From JAWLBR01 sp041687495 (GTDB lineage Bacteria; Bacillota; Limnochordia; DTU087; JAAYGB01), in assembly GCA_041687495.1 (NCBI GenBank), contig JAWLBR010000002.1, positions 1-64,000 of the forward strand: 64,000 nucleotides of DNA, in the 5' to 3' direction. Positions within the stretch are counted from its first letter, which is position 1. Every line of letters starts with the position of its first letter. The position numbers and the translations under genes were made by a program. Below, piece by piece: positions 31,706 through 40,836 of this stretch. The notes under the pieces are model-generated. The model made no database searches and was not told where the DNA came from. It saw nothing but the letters and a program-made list of their open reading frames with translations.

Positions 31706-33880
31706 ATGTCTAACCACGATTCTATGCATACCGACGAACTGAAGACTTTCCCGCTGAAGGGACTAACTTGCGCCAACTGCGCCGCAAAAATAGACTCGCG
31801 GCTGAAGAAACGGTTTGGCTCCAGCTCGGGGGTTAACTTTGCGGCCGGAAAGATAACTGTTCCAGAGAGTCAGCTACAGCAGGCCCAGGAGATCATTGAC
31901 TCAGTTGAAGATGGAGTATCCATTACCTCTGAGGCCAAGGGCGCACACGCTGGGGGAGGGAGCCTCCTGAGTTGGCGGCAGGTCCTGCCGCTGGGCTTAG
32001 CTGCAATACTTTTCGTGTTTGGACTTATCTACCGTCAGGCTCTGCAAGCAACTCCCTATGCACTGGGTGACTACCTGGTGTTCATGAGCGCTTATGTGCT
32101 CGTTGGCAGAAACGTATTACTGGCTGCCACTCGCAATGTTGCCAGTGGAAGTCTCTTCGATGAGAATTTCTTGATGGCGCTGGCTACTATCGGGGCCATT
32201 GCGCTAAACGAGCTGCCAGAGGCGGTTGGGGTTATGCTGTTTTACTATGTTGGGGAGCTGTTTCAAGATATGGCTGTTAATCGCTCCCGCAGGTCTATCC
32301 AGGCGCTGATGGATATTAGGCCCGACTACGCCAATCTCAAGAACGGTGACACGGTACAGAGAGTGGACCCGATCACAGTGTCGGTGGGAAGCCTAATCGT
32401 GGTGCAGCCTGGAGAACGGGTGCCCTTGGATGGTGAAGTGGCGGCTGGCGATTCTTTTGTCGACACATCGGCCCTGACCGGGGAATCTGTTCCAACCAAA
32501 GTCGGGGTGGGTGACTCTGTTCTGGCAGGAAGCGTCAATACTTCGGGGCTCTTGACCATGACGGTGACCAAGGAGTTTGGGCAATCTTCTTTGGCTAAGA
32601 TCCTGCACCTAGTTGAGAATGCCACGGGCCGCAAGGCCCCTACAGACAAGTTTATCACCAAGTTTTCCAGGTACTACACTCCAGCGGTTGTGCTGGCGGC
32701 CGCTGCGTTAGCTGTGGTCCCCCCGTTGGTCATTCCAGGGGCTGCCTTTGGTGAGTGGGTGCACCGATCGCTGATATTGCTGGTGATTTCATGTCCCTGT
32801 GCTTTGGTCGTATCCATTCCCCTAGGTTATTTCGGTGGAATTGGCGCAGCTTCCAAGCAGGGTGTTCTAGTTAAGGGCGCAAACTTTCTTGAGGCGCTGG
32901 TTAATGTAGATACTGTTGTGTTCGACAAAACCGGAACCTTGACGGAAGGGGTTTTCCAGGTCAGTGCGGTGGTGCCTGCTGCCGACTTTGATGAAGATAC
33001 GCTGCTCGCAGCGGCTGCCCAGGCCGAGATGCATTCCAGTCACCCCATCGCTACATCCATTGCCAAGGCTTACGGCCGCCCGGTAAACCCTGATCAAGTG
33101 ACAGAGTATGAGGAGATCTCAGGTCACGGCGTAAGAGCCGTTGTCCAGGGCCAGTCCGTTTTGGCAGGTAACAGGCGACTGATGATGCGGCATGGCTTGT
33201 CTGTCCCGGATGTGAATGGTATGGGAACCGTAGTCTATCTAGCCATTGACGGTCGGTTTGCCGGTTATATAGTCATTTCTGACCGAGTGAAGGTGGACTC
33301 AGCCGCAGCTGTGGCTCAGCTGCGGAGAGCAGGCGTACACCACACGGTTATGTTAACCGGTGATTCCGCCACTGTCGGTGAGCAGGTAGCAAAGCAGCTG
33401 GGCCTTGACGCTGTTCACAGCAATCTCCTACCAGAAGATAAGGTGGAGCGGGTCGAAGCTCTACTGGCTGAGGTCCGCCAGCGGCGAGGGAAACTAGTTT
33501 TTGTTGGAGATGGGATTAACGATGCGCCGGTTTTGACCAGGGCGGACGTAGGTGTGGCCATGGGTGGTTTGGGGTCAGACGCAGCCATTGAGGCTGCTGA
33601 TGTGGTAATCATGGATGATTCGCCATCCAGGCTGGCCACTGCCATCGGAGTTGCCCGGGGCACGAGAAGAATTGTCATCCAGAACATTGTGTTTGCTTTG
33701 GCGACGAAGGGGCTGTTTATTGCCTTAGGTTCACTGGGGGCTGCCACGATGTGGGAGGCAATTTTCGCCGATGTGGGAGTTGCTCTGATTGCCATTTTCA
33801 ACTCAACGCGGGCGCTCAGGATTAATGCAGATACTCAGGTGCGACGGGATGGGCCTACGAAGGAACAATTGGCAACGTAA
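31706..33880 (+). CDS. cadA: P1B-type Zn/Cd/Pb-translocating ATPase (CadA/ZntA-like)
   Basis: Membrane ATPase of 724 residues that exports divalent heavy metals. N-terminal HMA domain GLTCANCAAKI, actuator TGES, transmembrane metal motif SCPCALVVS (CPC), phosphorylation site FDKTGTLTEG, nucleotide-binding HSSHPIATS and hinge GDGINDAPVLTRADVG. The last helix holds the Asp of the ZntA class (ADVGVALIAIFNSTRAL). The ATG at 31706 is favoured; a TTG at 31682 lies within the repressor gene. Specificity for Zn/Cd rather than Cu is based on the partner repressor and helix motif. Confidence 0.93.
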   Translation: MSNHDSMHTDELKTFPLKGLTCANCAAKIDSRLKKRFGSSSGVNFAAGKITVPESQLQQAQEIIDSVEDGVSITSEAKGAHAGGGSLLSWRQVLPLGLAAILFVFGLIYRQALQATPYALGDYLVFMSAYVLVGRNVLLAATRNVASGSLFDENFLMALATIGAIALNELPEAVGVMLFYYVGELFQDMAVNRSRRSIQALMDIRPDYANLKNGDTVQRVDPITVSVGSLIVVQPGERVPLDGEVAAGDSFVDTSALTGESVPTKVGVGDSVLAGSVNTSGLLTMTVTKEFGQSSLAKILHLVENATGRKAPTDKFITKFSRYYTPAVVLAAAALAVVPPLVIPGAAFGEWVHRSLILLVISCPCALVVSIPLGYFGGIGAASKQGVLVKGANFLEALVNVDTVVFDKTGTLTEGVFQVSAVVPAADFDEDTLLAAAAQAEMHSSHPIATSIAKAYGRPVNPDQVTEYEEISGHGVRAVVQGQSVLAGNRRLMMRHGLSVPDVNGMGTVVYLAIDGRFAGYIVISDRVKVDSAAAVAQLRRAGVHHTVMLTGDSATVGEQVAKQLGLDAVHSNLLPEDKVERVEALLAEVRQRRGKLVFVGDGINDAPVLTRADVGVAMGGLGSDAAIEAADVVIMDDSPSRLATAIGVARGTRRIVIQNIVFALATKGLFIALGSLGAATMWEAIFADVGVALIAIFNSTRALRINADTQVRRDGPTKEQLAT

Positions 33881-33934
33881 TCTGAACTTCTAAAGTCAAA
33901 AGTCAAAAGGCAGAAGGCGAACCTGGCGCAGGTG

Positions 33935-33969
33935 TATTTGGCAGAGGATGAATCATCCTCTGCCAAATA
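33935..33969. repeat. Perfect 17-bp inverted repeat overlapping the spmB stop
   Basis: TATTTGGCAGAGGATGA, one central A, then TCATCCTCTGCCAAATA. The right arm encodes the last spmB codons and stop. A direct repeat AGTCAAA occurs just before, at 33894-33907. No T-run; possible terminator or transcript-end hairpin between convergent genes. Confidence 0.9.
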
Positions 33970-34492
33970 TCGCGTTACAGACAGCTACAGCGGCGGCGAA
34001 TCCTGCCGCATCGGCAGTAAGGCCAACTAGAATAGAGTGCCGGGGACGGGTCACACCTACCGATCCATAGTAGACGGTGGCAATGTACATAGTGGTATCG
34101 GTACTGCCCTCAATGGTGCTGGCCATGTATCCGATCAACGAGTCAGGGCCGTGTTTTTCCATCAAGCGCAGCACAACGGCCATGGCGGCAGGGCCAGATA
34201 GAGGGCGAATGATCGCCAGCGGAACCACTTCTTTGGGGACACTAAGATAGCTGAGTAGGCCCTGCAGGGGCCCGATCAACAGATTAAGCGCACCTGAGCT
34301 TTGAAAGAGATCCAAAGTGAAGTAGATGGTAATGATGTACGGCAGAATGCGGACAACCATTCCCACCGCTTCTCCTGCCCCTTCGATGAAGGCCGCAAAA
34401 ACGTCGACCTTGGCCCAGTACCCGTGAATGAGGATGGTACCGATTAGAATGGGGACTACCCAGGTTGCCAGCGATGATAGCAGATCGATCAC
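33953..34492 (-). CDS. spmB: Spore maturation protein B
   Basis: Membrane protein of 179 residues with about five helices, nucleoside-recognition (Gate) domain family. Motifs MVVRILPYIITIYFTLDLF, IRPLSGPAAMAVVLRLM and STDTTMYIATVYYGSVG are typical. SpmA and SpmB are needed for dehydration of the spore core in Bacillus. Third gene of the ldt-spmA-spmB operon, 44 bases after spmA. Its last codons are part of a perfect palindrome. Confidence 0.93.
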   Translation of the reverse strand: MIDLLSSLATWVVPILIGTILIHGYWAKVDVFAAFIEGAGEAVGMVVRILPYIITIYFTLDLFQSSGALNLLIGPLQGLLSYLSVPKEVVPLAIIRPLSGPAAMAVVLRLMEKHGPDSLIGYMASTIEGSTDTTMYIATVYYGSVGVTRPRHSILVGLTADAAGFAAAVAVCNAIFGRG

Positions 34493-34536
34493 AGCAATCC
34501 CTCACTTTCGGTTCCAGCGCTGTGGGGAGCTTAGCT

Positions 34537-35115
34537 CTATAGCCGCTGACGTCTGCGGATAAACCAGTCCAGTGTGATGGCAATGGAGGTGGAGAAAGTC
34601 GTAGCGATCACAGTTGAGACAACCACTGCCTCCGGGTTTGCCGAACCAGACGAAGCCCGCAGGGCGATAATAGTGGTTGGGATCAGAGTCACGCTGGATG
34701 TATTGATGGCAAGAAATGTACACATGGAGTTGGAGGCTGCCTCTGGGTTCGGATTCAGTGTCTGCAACTCCTTCATGGCCTTAAGGCCAAAGGGAGTGGC
34801 GGCGTTTCCAAACCCGAATACATTGGCACTTAAGTTCATGGTGATGTAGGAGAGGGCGGGATGCCCTTTGGGTACATCTGGGAACAGGCGCAGCAAAATT
34901 GGAGACAAGAGCTTTGCCCAAAAGGCCAGAAACCCCGATTTCTCCGCCACTTTTGCCACTCCTAGCCAGATGCTCAGAATTCCCAGTAGCATCAAGGCTC
35001 GCTCTATCGCCGCAGATGATGACTGGACCAGCGCTTGGGTGATCAGCTCAGGGTGACCACTGCCCAGGGCAGCTCCTAGGCCGAGCAGAATTAAGAACAG
35101 AAACACCGCAGTCAA
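34537..35115 (-). CDS. spmA: Spore maturation protein A
   Basis: Membrane protein of 192 residues, Gate-domain family, partner of SpmB in spore core dehydration. NMNLSANVFGFGNAATPFGLKAM-type segment (here ITMNLSANVFGFGNAATP) and FLAINTSSVTLIPTTIIALR are diagnostic. The ATG at 35115 overlaps the transpeptidase stop by four bases (ATGA), indicating translational coupling. Confidence 0.94.
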   Translation of the reverse strand: MTAVFLFLILLGLGAALGSGHPELITQALVQSSSAAIERALMLLGILSIWLGVAKVAEKSGFLAFWAKLLSPILLRLFPDVPKGHPALSYITMNLSANVFGFGNAATPFGLKAMKELQTLNPNPEAASNSMCTFLAINTSSVTLIPTTIIALRASSGSANPEAVVVSTVIATTFSTSIAITLDWFIRRRQRL

Positions 35116-36557
35116 TGTAGATTCCCTCCCTTGACAAAACGCTCCAGTGTCTGTTGGTCGTCCATGAAGATGATCCGGTCGTCTTCAAGGGAAATAGAAC
35201 TAAGGGATCTGGGTGGCCCGTGAATGATGACCAGGGCTCGCTCAGGCACATTTCGATATACCCATTTGGCGTCATTCAAAGGTAGACGAACACAACCGTG
35301 GCTGGCTGGACTGCCAATCTTTCGGATCTCTTCCGGAAGGAACTTTCCATCAGGGCCAAAGGGAACAGAATGAAAGAGGTAGTTGCCCAAGAAACGGACC
35401 CAGTAGTAGGCACCCTCGTTGTATCTTTGTGAGAAGAATGCATACCCCCGCCCGTTGATTCGGTACCTGCCAAAGGGAGTTGGGGAGGTGTCCTTTCCTC
35501 CCGAGGCGATCATCTCCTTGAGCAATGCCTTGCCCTGGAACACTCTGACTGAGTGAGGTTCCCAGAGACTCACTTCAACCCAAATTCGATCCCCCATACT
35601 TTCAGTGGCAAAACTCACCGTCTCTGCGACCGATTCACCATACGTGTCTGTTGCCTGGATCTCGATTTCGTATTTAGTATCGGGAAGCAGCAGCCTTTTG
35701 GGAATGAAAATAGCCGTTTCCCCTTGGAGCATTGCCAGATGCGCCTGGCCGTCAACACTAATCCGGCAATCGGTCAACTCCCGGTTGGCTTCAACCCTAA
35801 CAGGGGTTTCTAAGCTCAGGCCCGTTGCCTGATCAGCAGGGGCAACAGATACCAGCTCTAACTTTGGAACTGTGGTCACCTGCCATCGTACTGCTTTGTC
35901 CAGGGTGATTCCACCAGTCGACTTCAGGGTGTCTGCCAGCTGTATCCGGTACTGAGTATCGTGTCTTAAGGGCTGTGTCGGGGTAATCAACCAAGCCGAA
36001 GTGTCGATGAACGGTTTCCCATCGATGGTTACCTCCTTGGGCGAAGCGGTAAAATCAAAGTCTGCGGTAAGCGCTCTTTGCAGGCTGTCGCTGCTGACAC
36101 TGCTGTTGAATCTAAGCTCAAGGGGCGATGTAGTTCCGACCAGGCCGGAGGGCCCGGATACGACCTGGGGAGTGGGCCTGCCCGAAATCTGCTTTGTCTT
36201 TACCCAATGAGTTTTTGGCAGCAGCGTAGGCAGCTGCATCGACACAAGCACGGGACTGCCCAACGGTAGGTTATGCTCTCGAAAGGTCAGTTCGTAGGTG
36301 TGTCGACCGCGGCTGGTGATGTTCCAAGTGACTTTTTGTCTCGGATCGGTGCTGGCAACACTGAGTTGGGCTGCCAGTTGCTCCGCGTTCAAAGGCAGCA
36401 ACGACAGAAAGACCACTGTGGCCGAACCGTCCGTGTGCTGGTGTAAAGCGGTGGGAACGACGCCTCCTGTAATGTAGTAAAGGTATAGAAGAATAAATGC
36501 AGCTGTGGTTGTCAAGAATGTTTTGCCTGTCAGCCTAAGGCTTCCTAGCTGGTTCAT
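35112..36557 (-). CDS. L,D-transpeptidase (YkuD) with Ig-like domains
   Basis: Extracytoplasmic peptidoglycan cross-linking enzyme, 481 residues. An N-terminal membrane anchor (residues 14-33) is followed by two or three beta-sandwich segments of the Big_5 type (SPLELRFNSSVSSDSL; then DTQYRIQLADTL). The YkuD catalytic domain occupies ~325-470 with HSVPFGP and the Cys nucleophile motif SPASHGCVRLPL. It makes 3-3 cross-links in homologues. Overlap with spmA ties it to sporulation, perhaps cortex or germ-cell-wall modification (inference). The ATG has AGGTGAAG upstream. Confidence 0.9.
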   Translation of the reverse strand: MNQLGSLRLTGKTFLTTTAAFILLYLYYITGGVVPTALHQHTDGSATVVFLSLLPLNAEQLAAQLSVASTDPRQKVTWNITSRGRHTYELTFREHNLPLGSPVLVSMQLPTLLPKTHWVKTKQISGRPTPQVVSGPSGLVGTTSPLELRFNSSVSSDSLQRALTADFDFTASPKEVTIDGKPFIDTSAWLITPTQPLRHDTQYRIQLADTLKSTGGITLDKAVRWQVTTVPKLELVSVAPADQATGLSLETPVRVEANRELTDCRISVDGQAHLAMLQGETAIFIPKRLLLPDTKYEIEIQATDTYGESVAETVSFATESMGDRIWVEVSLWEPHSVRVFQGKALLKEMIASGGKDTSPTPFGRYRINGRGYAFFSQRYNEGAYYWVRFLGNYLFHSVPFGPDGKFLPEEIRKIGSPASHGCVRLPLNDAKWVYRNVPERALVIIHGPPRSLSSISLEDDRIIFMDDQQTLERFVKGGNLH

Positions 36558-36710
36558 AGCTTCACCTCTACCCGTGGTATCAAGTGATCCTATGCAAGCA
36601 CCGGTGGCAAAATGCGGGGATGGGTAGGTGTGAAACAGGATTTGCTCGACCAGCAGGGGTGATACTATGGATTAGGACGAACCGTATGATTCGAAAAAGG
36701 AGAGGTACAA

Positions 36711-38123
36711 GTGTCCATAATTGCCACGAAGGTTCGACAGGCTGTCGCCGAGGTGGTGCAGGAGCTGTGGGCTACCACCATCACCGACAACTACACGAGG
36801 AGTAACTTTGCCTTGTATCCGGTTTTGCAAAAGGTGGGCATTAGGCCCATGGTGGAGGCAAACTTGCGGGCGACCGATGGAGAGGTTCTGGACCGGCCCC
36901 TAGGCAGTCCTGTGGTTTTGTCGCCGTGGGAGAAGCTACTGCTCAGCCCGGTGCATCTTTGTCGCATGCCTATCGACGAAAAGTCGGAAATTACCACTGC
37001 GGCAGTAATCGGGCCCACGGCGCAGCGCCCGGTTAAGCTGGCGGTTCCCATCGCAATCTCAGGCATGTCTTGGGGCTCGGCGTTAAGTCTACCGGTAAAG
37101 GCAGCGCTGGCTAAGGCTGCATCTATGGTAGGAACGGCGACCAATACGGGAGAAGCACCGCTACTTCCCGAGGAGCGGCACGAGGCTAGGATTCTCATTG
37201 GGCAGTACTCCCGCGGCAAGCTCATTAGCAAACCTGAAGAGCTAAAGCAGCTGGACGCCATTGAGATTCAGCTGGGGCAGGGAGCGCAAGCTGCTGCACC
37301 CGTGTTTCAGCCCTCTCGGTTTATTGGAGAGGATATCCGAGCTTTCACCAACTCTCCCGAAGGCAAGCCGTCGCGGATTCCGACTCGGATTAAGGGCGTC
37401 AGCAATCTGAGTGAGTTCTATCAGCTGGTCCGGGAGTTGAAACAATATGGAGTTCCTGTGGGAGTCAAGTTTGCGGCTACCGACCATATGGAAGAGGAAT
37501 TGGCCATTTTGGTAGAGGCCGGTGTCGACTACGTTGTAGTCGATGGCGCAGAGGCTGGAACCCACGCAGGGCCTACTATTTTGCAGGATGATATGGGTCT
37601 GCCCACCCTAATTGCCCTAGCCAGAACGGTGAACTTTCTAGAGGAGGAGGGTGTGCGGGGCCAAGTCAGTGTGATCGCTGCGGGAGGGTTAACTACGCCT
37701 GGCCACTTCTTGAAAGCGTTGGCTCTGGGTGCAGACGTCATTTACATCGGCACCATTGCCCTAATCGGCTTGCTGCATACCCAGCTGACCAAGGCCGTCC
37801 CGTTTGAGCCTCCCACGCAGCTGGAGCTGTACACCGGCAAGTTGAAAGACAAACTGGATATCGACAAAGCCGCCGAGAATCTCGCAAACTTCATCCACTC
37901 ATCAGTAGAGGAGATGAAGATGGCTTGCTACGCTCTGGGTAAGCCGTCCACCGCGGCAGTGGATCGCTCTGATCTGTGTACAGTAGATCGAGACTTGGCT
38001 CGATTGTGTCGGATTCGTTGGGCATACGATAGTAAACCTGCCAGGCCTCAGCCCGGTGATGCGCCGGGGTTCTACTCCGACTTCAAGCAGGATCTGCAGT
38101 CCGCTCCCGACTATATGCACTAG
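36711..38123 (+). CDS. Glutamate synthase domain protein (FMN-binding, GltB-like)
   Basis: 470 residues corresponding to the central FMN-binding TIM barrel of glutamate synthase, without the amidotransferase domain, the GXGXG domain or an obvious 3Fe-4S Cys triplet. Conserved segments: ISGMSWGSALS, IEIQLGQGAQ, RIKGVSN, DYVVVDGAEAGTHAGPTILQD and VIAAGGLTTPGHFLKALALGAD. GTG start with AAGGAGAGG just upstream. Stand-alone members exist in archaea and clostridia; their reaction is not settled. A terminator follows, so it is separate from the downstream amino-acid transporter. Confidence 0.87.
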   Translation: MSIIATKVRQAVAEVVQELWATTITDNYTRSNFALYPVLQKVGIRPMVEANLRATDGEVLDRPLGSPVVLSPWEKLLLSPVHLCRMPIDEKSEITTAAVIGPTAQRPVKLAVPIAISGMSWGSALSLPVKAALAKAASMVGTATNTGEAPLLPEERHEARILIGQYSRGKLISKPEELKQLDAIEIQLGQGAQAAAPVFQPSRFIGEDIRAFTNSPEGKPSRIPTRIKGVSNLSEFYQLVRELKQYGVPVGVKFAATDHMEEELAILVEAGVDYVVVDGAEAGTHAGPTILQDDMGLPTLIALARTVNFLEEEGVRGQVSVIAAGGLTTPGHFLKALALGADVIYIGTIALIGLLHTQLTKAVPFEPPTQLELYTGKLKDKLDIDKAAENLANFIHSSVEEMKMACYALGKPSTAAVDRSDLCTVDRDLARLCRIRWAYDSKPARPQPGDAPGFYSDFKQDLQSAPDYMH

Positions 38124-38142
38124 TTGGACAAACCAGGGTAGT

Positions 38143-38180
38143 GCCCGGAGGGTCATGTGCGACCATATCCGGGCTTTCTT
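38143..38180 (+). terminator. Terminator after the GltB-like gene
   Basis: GCCCGGA (38143-38149) pairs with TCCGGGC (38168-38174), with an inner GGTC/GACC stem, then TTTCTT. Confidence 0.75.
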
Positions 38181-38311
38181 CGCGTCCGCACGCTCTGCAC
38201 GGCTGCGGTTGGTGAAGTATACACCATACTTGGTAGAATACGGGAGGAATCTGACATATACTTAACAAAAGTCAAGGGGTACAGAGTTGAGGGTGAAAGG
38301 AGACAGTACTT

Positions 38312-39091
38312 ATGCCCAACTCAAAGGCAGAACTGCTCGATGAGAAGAGCCGATCCACTGGGGCTCCGATCATCAGTTTTCGCGATGTAAATAAATGGTT
38401 TGGAGACCTGCACGTTCTCAAAGACATCAATGAGGATGTACTCACTGGCGAAGTAGTCGTAATCATTGGGCCCAGTGGTTCAGGTAAGAGCACTATGCTT
38501 CGCTGCATCAATCGTTTGGAGACGATCCAGCAAGGCAAACTGGTGGTGGACGGCCACAGTATTCATGATCCAAAGGTGAACGTGACCCCGGTTCGAGCTG
38601 AGATTGGAATGGTCTTTCAGCATTTTCACCTCTACCCGCACATGACCGTACTTGAAAACATCATCTTGGCTCCGTGCCGAGTCAGAAAGATGCCTCGAGG
38701 AGAAGCCGAAAAAATTGCTCAAGAGCTTTTGGAGAAGGTCGGTATACCAGAAAAGGCTAACTCCTATCCAGCGCAACTCTCGGGCGGCCAGCAACAGCGG
38801 GTAGCCATAGCCAGAGGTCTAGCGATGCGCCCCAAGATCATGTTGTTTGACGAGCCGACCTCGGCCTTGGATCCAGAGATGATCAAAGAGGTCTTGGACG
38901 TCATGAAGACCTTGGCTAAAGAGGGTATGACCATGGTTGTGGTCACCCATGAGATGGGCTTTGCCAGGGAAGTGGCTGATAAGGTACTGTTCATGGATGG
39001 TGGGAACATTGTTGAAAGAGGTACTCCAGAACACTTCTTTACTAACCCGGTGGAAGAACGGACCAAGGCATTTTTGCGCCAGATCCTTTAG
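38312..39091 (+). CDS. Polar amino-acid ABC transporter ATP-binding protein (GlnQ-like)
   Basis: 259 residues, ATPase of a glutamine/glutamate/cystine-type importer. Walker A GPSGSGKST, Q-loop MVFQHFHLYPHMTVLEN, signature LSGGQQQRVAIARGLA, Walker B IMLFDEPTSALDPE and switch VVVTHEM are all intact. The first ~20 residues are an extra hydrophilic extension. ATG after AAAGGAGA. First gene of a four-gene operon (ATPase, binding protein, two permeases). Confidence 0.95.
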   Translation: MPNSKAELLDEKSRSTGAPIISFRDVNKWFGDLHVLKDINEDVLTGEVVVIIGPSGSGKSTMLRCINRLETIQQGKLVVDGHSIHDPKVNVTPVRAEIGMVFQHFHLYPHMTVLENIILAPCRVRKMPRGEAEKIAQELLEKVGIPEKANSYPAQLSGGQQQRVAIARGLAMRPKIMLFDEPTSALDPEMIKEVLDVMKTLAKEGMTMVVVTHEMGFAREVADKVLFMDGGNIVERGTPEHFFTNPVEERTKAFLRQIL

Positions 39092-39191
39092 TGATGGGTT
39101 CGCATCACAGGGAGAACGGCGCAGAAGTGGTGCGGGTAATGACTGGCGTTAAGGCCTCGAGCCTAGCAATAATAGCCCAGGAGGGAAAGAG

Positions 39192-40007
39192 ATGAGACTA
39201 ACACAGAGATTGACGGTTTTTGCCCTAGTACTGACTTTGGTGCTGAGTTTGGGTTCGGCAGCATTTGCTGAAAACACCCTAGAAAAAGTGAAGGCCAATG
39301 GTGTTTTGGTAGCCGGCGTCAAGTTCGATGCTCCGCCGTTTGGCTATGTGGATGAAAGCGGGAGCGTGGTCGGGTTTGACATCGACGTTACCAAGTACAT
39401 TGCAGATTTCATCGGCGTTGACGTGGAAATGAAACAGGTAACTTCCAAAACCAGAATTCCTATGCTCCAAGAAGGTACCGTAGACATGTTGGTCGCTACC
39501 ATGACCCACAACAAGCAGCGGGAAGAGGCCATTGACTTTAGTATCACCTACTTCTTCACTGGGCAGAAGCTGCTGGTCAAAGAGGGCAGCAATATCGAAA
39601 GTGCCGCGGACTTAGCCGGGAAGACCGTCTCTACCATCCAGGGTTCTACGAGTGAGCTAAATATTAAGAGAGCTCAACCGGCGGCTCGGGTGCTGACCTT
39701 CCAAGAGTATCCACAAGCATTCCTGGCGCTGCGGCAGGGTAAAGCTCAAGCAATGACAACCGACGCCAGTATCTTGGCTGGGTTTGCCGGTCAATACCCA
39801 GGCTTCAAGATTGTTGGCCCCAACATCGCTCCAGAACCATACGGGATCGGAGTGCGGGAGTTTGACTCTGACTTCCGAGATGCCGTCAACTTGGCTATCA
39901 TGGACATGTGGGAGACTGGGTACTACCAAGAGGTTTACGAGAAGTGGTTCGGCCCTGACACTAAGTACCCAATTCCGCTGGGCGGAGAGGTCGAAATCTG
40001 GCCGTAG
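39192..40007 (+). CDS. Amino-acid ABC transporter substrate-binding protein
   Basis: Family 3 solute-binding protein, 271 residues. The signal peptide (MRLTQRL, hydrophobic core, cleavage after AFA) has no lipobox Cys, so the mature protein would be soluble, as in a diderm periplasm. Mature part begins NTLEKVKANGVLVAGVKFDAPP; GFDIDVTKYIA and DMLVATMTHNKQREEAIDFS bind the amino-acid backbone. A stable hairpin (40056-40080) follows, which may favour higher expression than the permeases. Exact amino acid not predictable. Confidence 0.94.
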   Translation: MRLTQRLTVFALVLTLVLSLGSAAFAENTLEKVKANGVLVAGVKFDAPPFGYVDESGSVVGFDIDVTKYIADFIGVDVEMKQVTSKTRIPMLQEGTVDMLVATMTHNKQREEAIDFSITYFFTGQKLLVKEGSNIESAADLAGKTVSTIQGSTSELNIKRAQPAARVLTFQEYPQAFLALRQGKAQAMTTDASILAGFAGQYPGFKIVGPNIAPEPYGIGVREFDSDFRDAVNLAIMDMWETGYYQEVYEKWFGPDTKYPIPLGGEVEIWP

Positions 40008-40055
40008 GCTAGCTGACAACTAGCGGAGTGCGAGAAAGAAACGGTAGCAAACGGA

Positions 40056-40080
40056 GGAGAGCGGCGTAAAGCCGCTCTCC
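40056..40080 (+). promoter_or_regulatory. Intercistronic hairpin
   Basis: Perfect 10-bp stem GGAGAGCGGC/GCCGCTCTCC with loop GTAAA and no T-run, between the binding protein and permease genes. Such stems protect upstream mRNA from 3' exonucleases in other ABC operons. Confidence 0.75.
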
Positions 40081-40116
40081 TGATTGAGGACATACGTACA
40101 CTAAGGCGGGAAGTCT

Positions 40117-40821
40117 ATGAACTATGATTTCGATTGGGCGGTCTTGTGGGAATATCGAGGTCTGTTGCTGCAGGGCCTTGTGATTACGCTGCAGCTGTCC
40201 GTGGTTTCGGTTATCTTAAGTACGGTTTTTGGAGTCATATTTGGAATCATGCGGTTATCCAAAAACGTGGTTGTACGAATGATCGCTTCGGCCTATGTCG
40301 AGTTCTTCTTAAACACTCCATTGATTATTCAGCTCTTTTTCTGGTATTTTGCTCTGCCGATGGTGTTTCCAGAATCCGTACAAGCATGGTTGTGGGCGCA
40401 CAACTATGAGTTTGTCAGTGGTGTCATTGGACTGACAATTTACACCAGTACTTTTATTGCCGAGGCCGTAAGAGCTGGGATCCAGTCCATCAGCCACGGT
40501 CAGACGGAAGCAGCGCTGTCCAGTGGGCTAACGGGATTTCAGACCTTGTGGTATGTGATCTTGCCTCAGGCAGTCAAAGTAGTAATCCCACCGATCTGTA
40601 ATCAGTTTTTGAACCTAATCAAGAATTCGTCGTTGGCTATGACCATCGCTGTCCCGGAGCTAACTTATCAGGCCCAGGCGGTCGAGGCCTACACCTTCCG
40701 GGGCTTTGAAGCTTTTACGGCAGCTACGCTGATCTATATTGCCTTGACCCTGACAGTGTCGCTGTTTATGAGTCGGCTGGAGCATTGGTCAGCAAAGGAA
40801 CGTCAGGCCGCGGCAGCGTAG
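40117..40821 (+). CDS. Amino-acid ABC transporter permease (GlnP/HisM type)
   Basis: 234 residues, about five membrane helices. The His/Glu/Gln permease domain motif AEAVRAGIQSISHGQTEAALSSGLT (EAA loop; shown in part: GQTEAALSSGL) contacts the ATPase. ATG start after AAGGCGGGAAG. Followed after 15 bases by a second permease, forming a likely heterodimer. Confidence 0.94.
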   Translation: MNYDFDWAVLWEYRGLLLQGLVITLQLSVVSVILSTVFGVIFGIMRLSKNVVVRMIASAYVEFFLNTPLIIQLFFWYFALPMVFPESVQAWLWAHNYEFVSGVIGLTIYTSTFIAEAVRAGIQSISHGQTEAALSSGLTGFQTLWYVILPQAVKVVIPPICNQFLNLIKNSSLAMTIAVPELTYQAQAVEAYTFRGFEAFTAATLIYIALTLTVSLFMSRLEHWSAKERQAAAA

Positions 40822-40836
40822 GAAAGAGGTGGTTAG

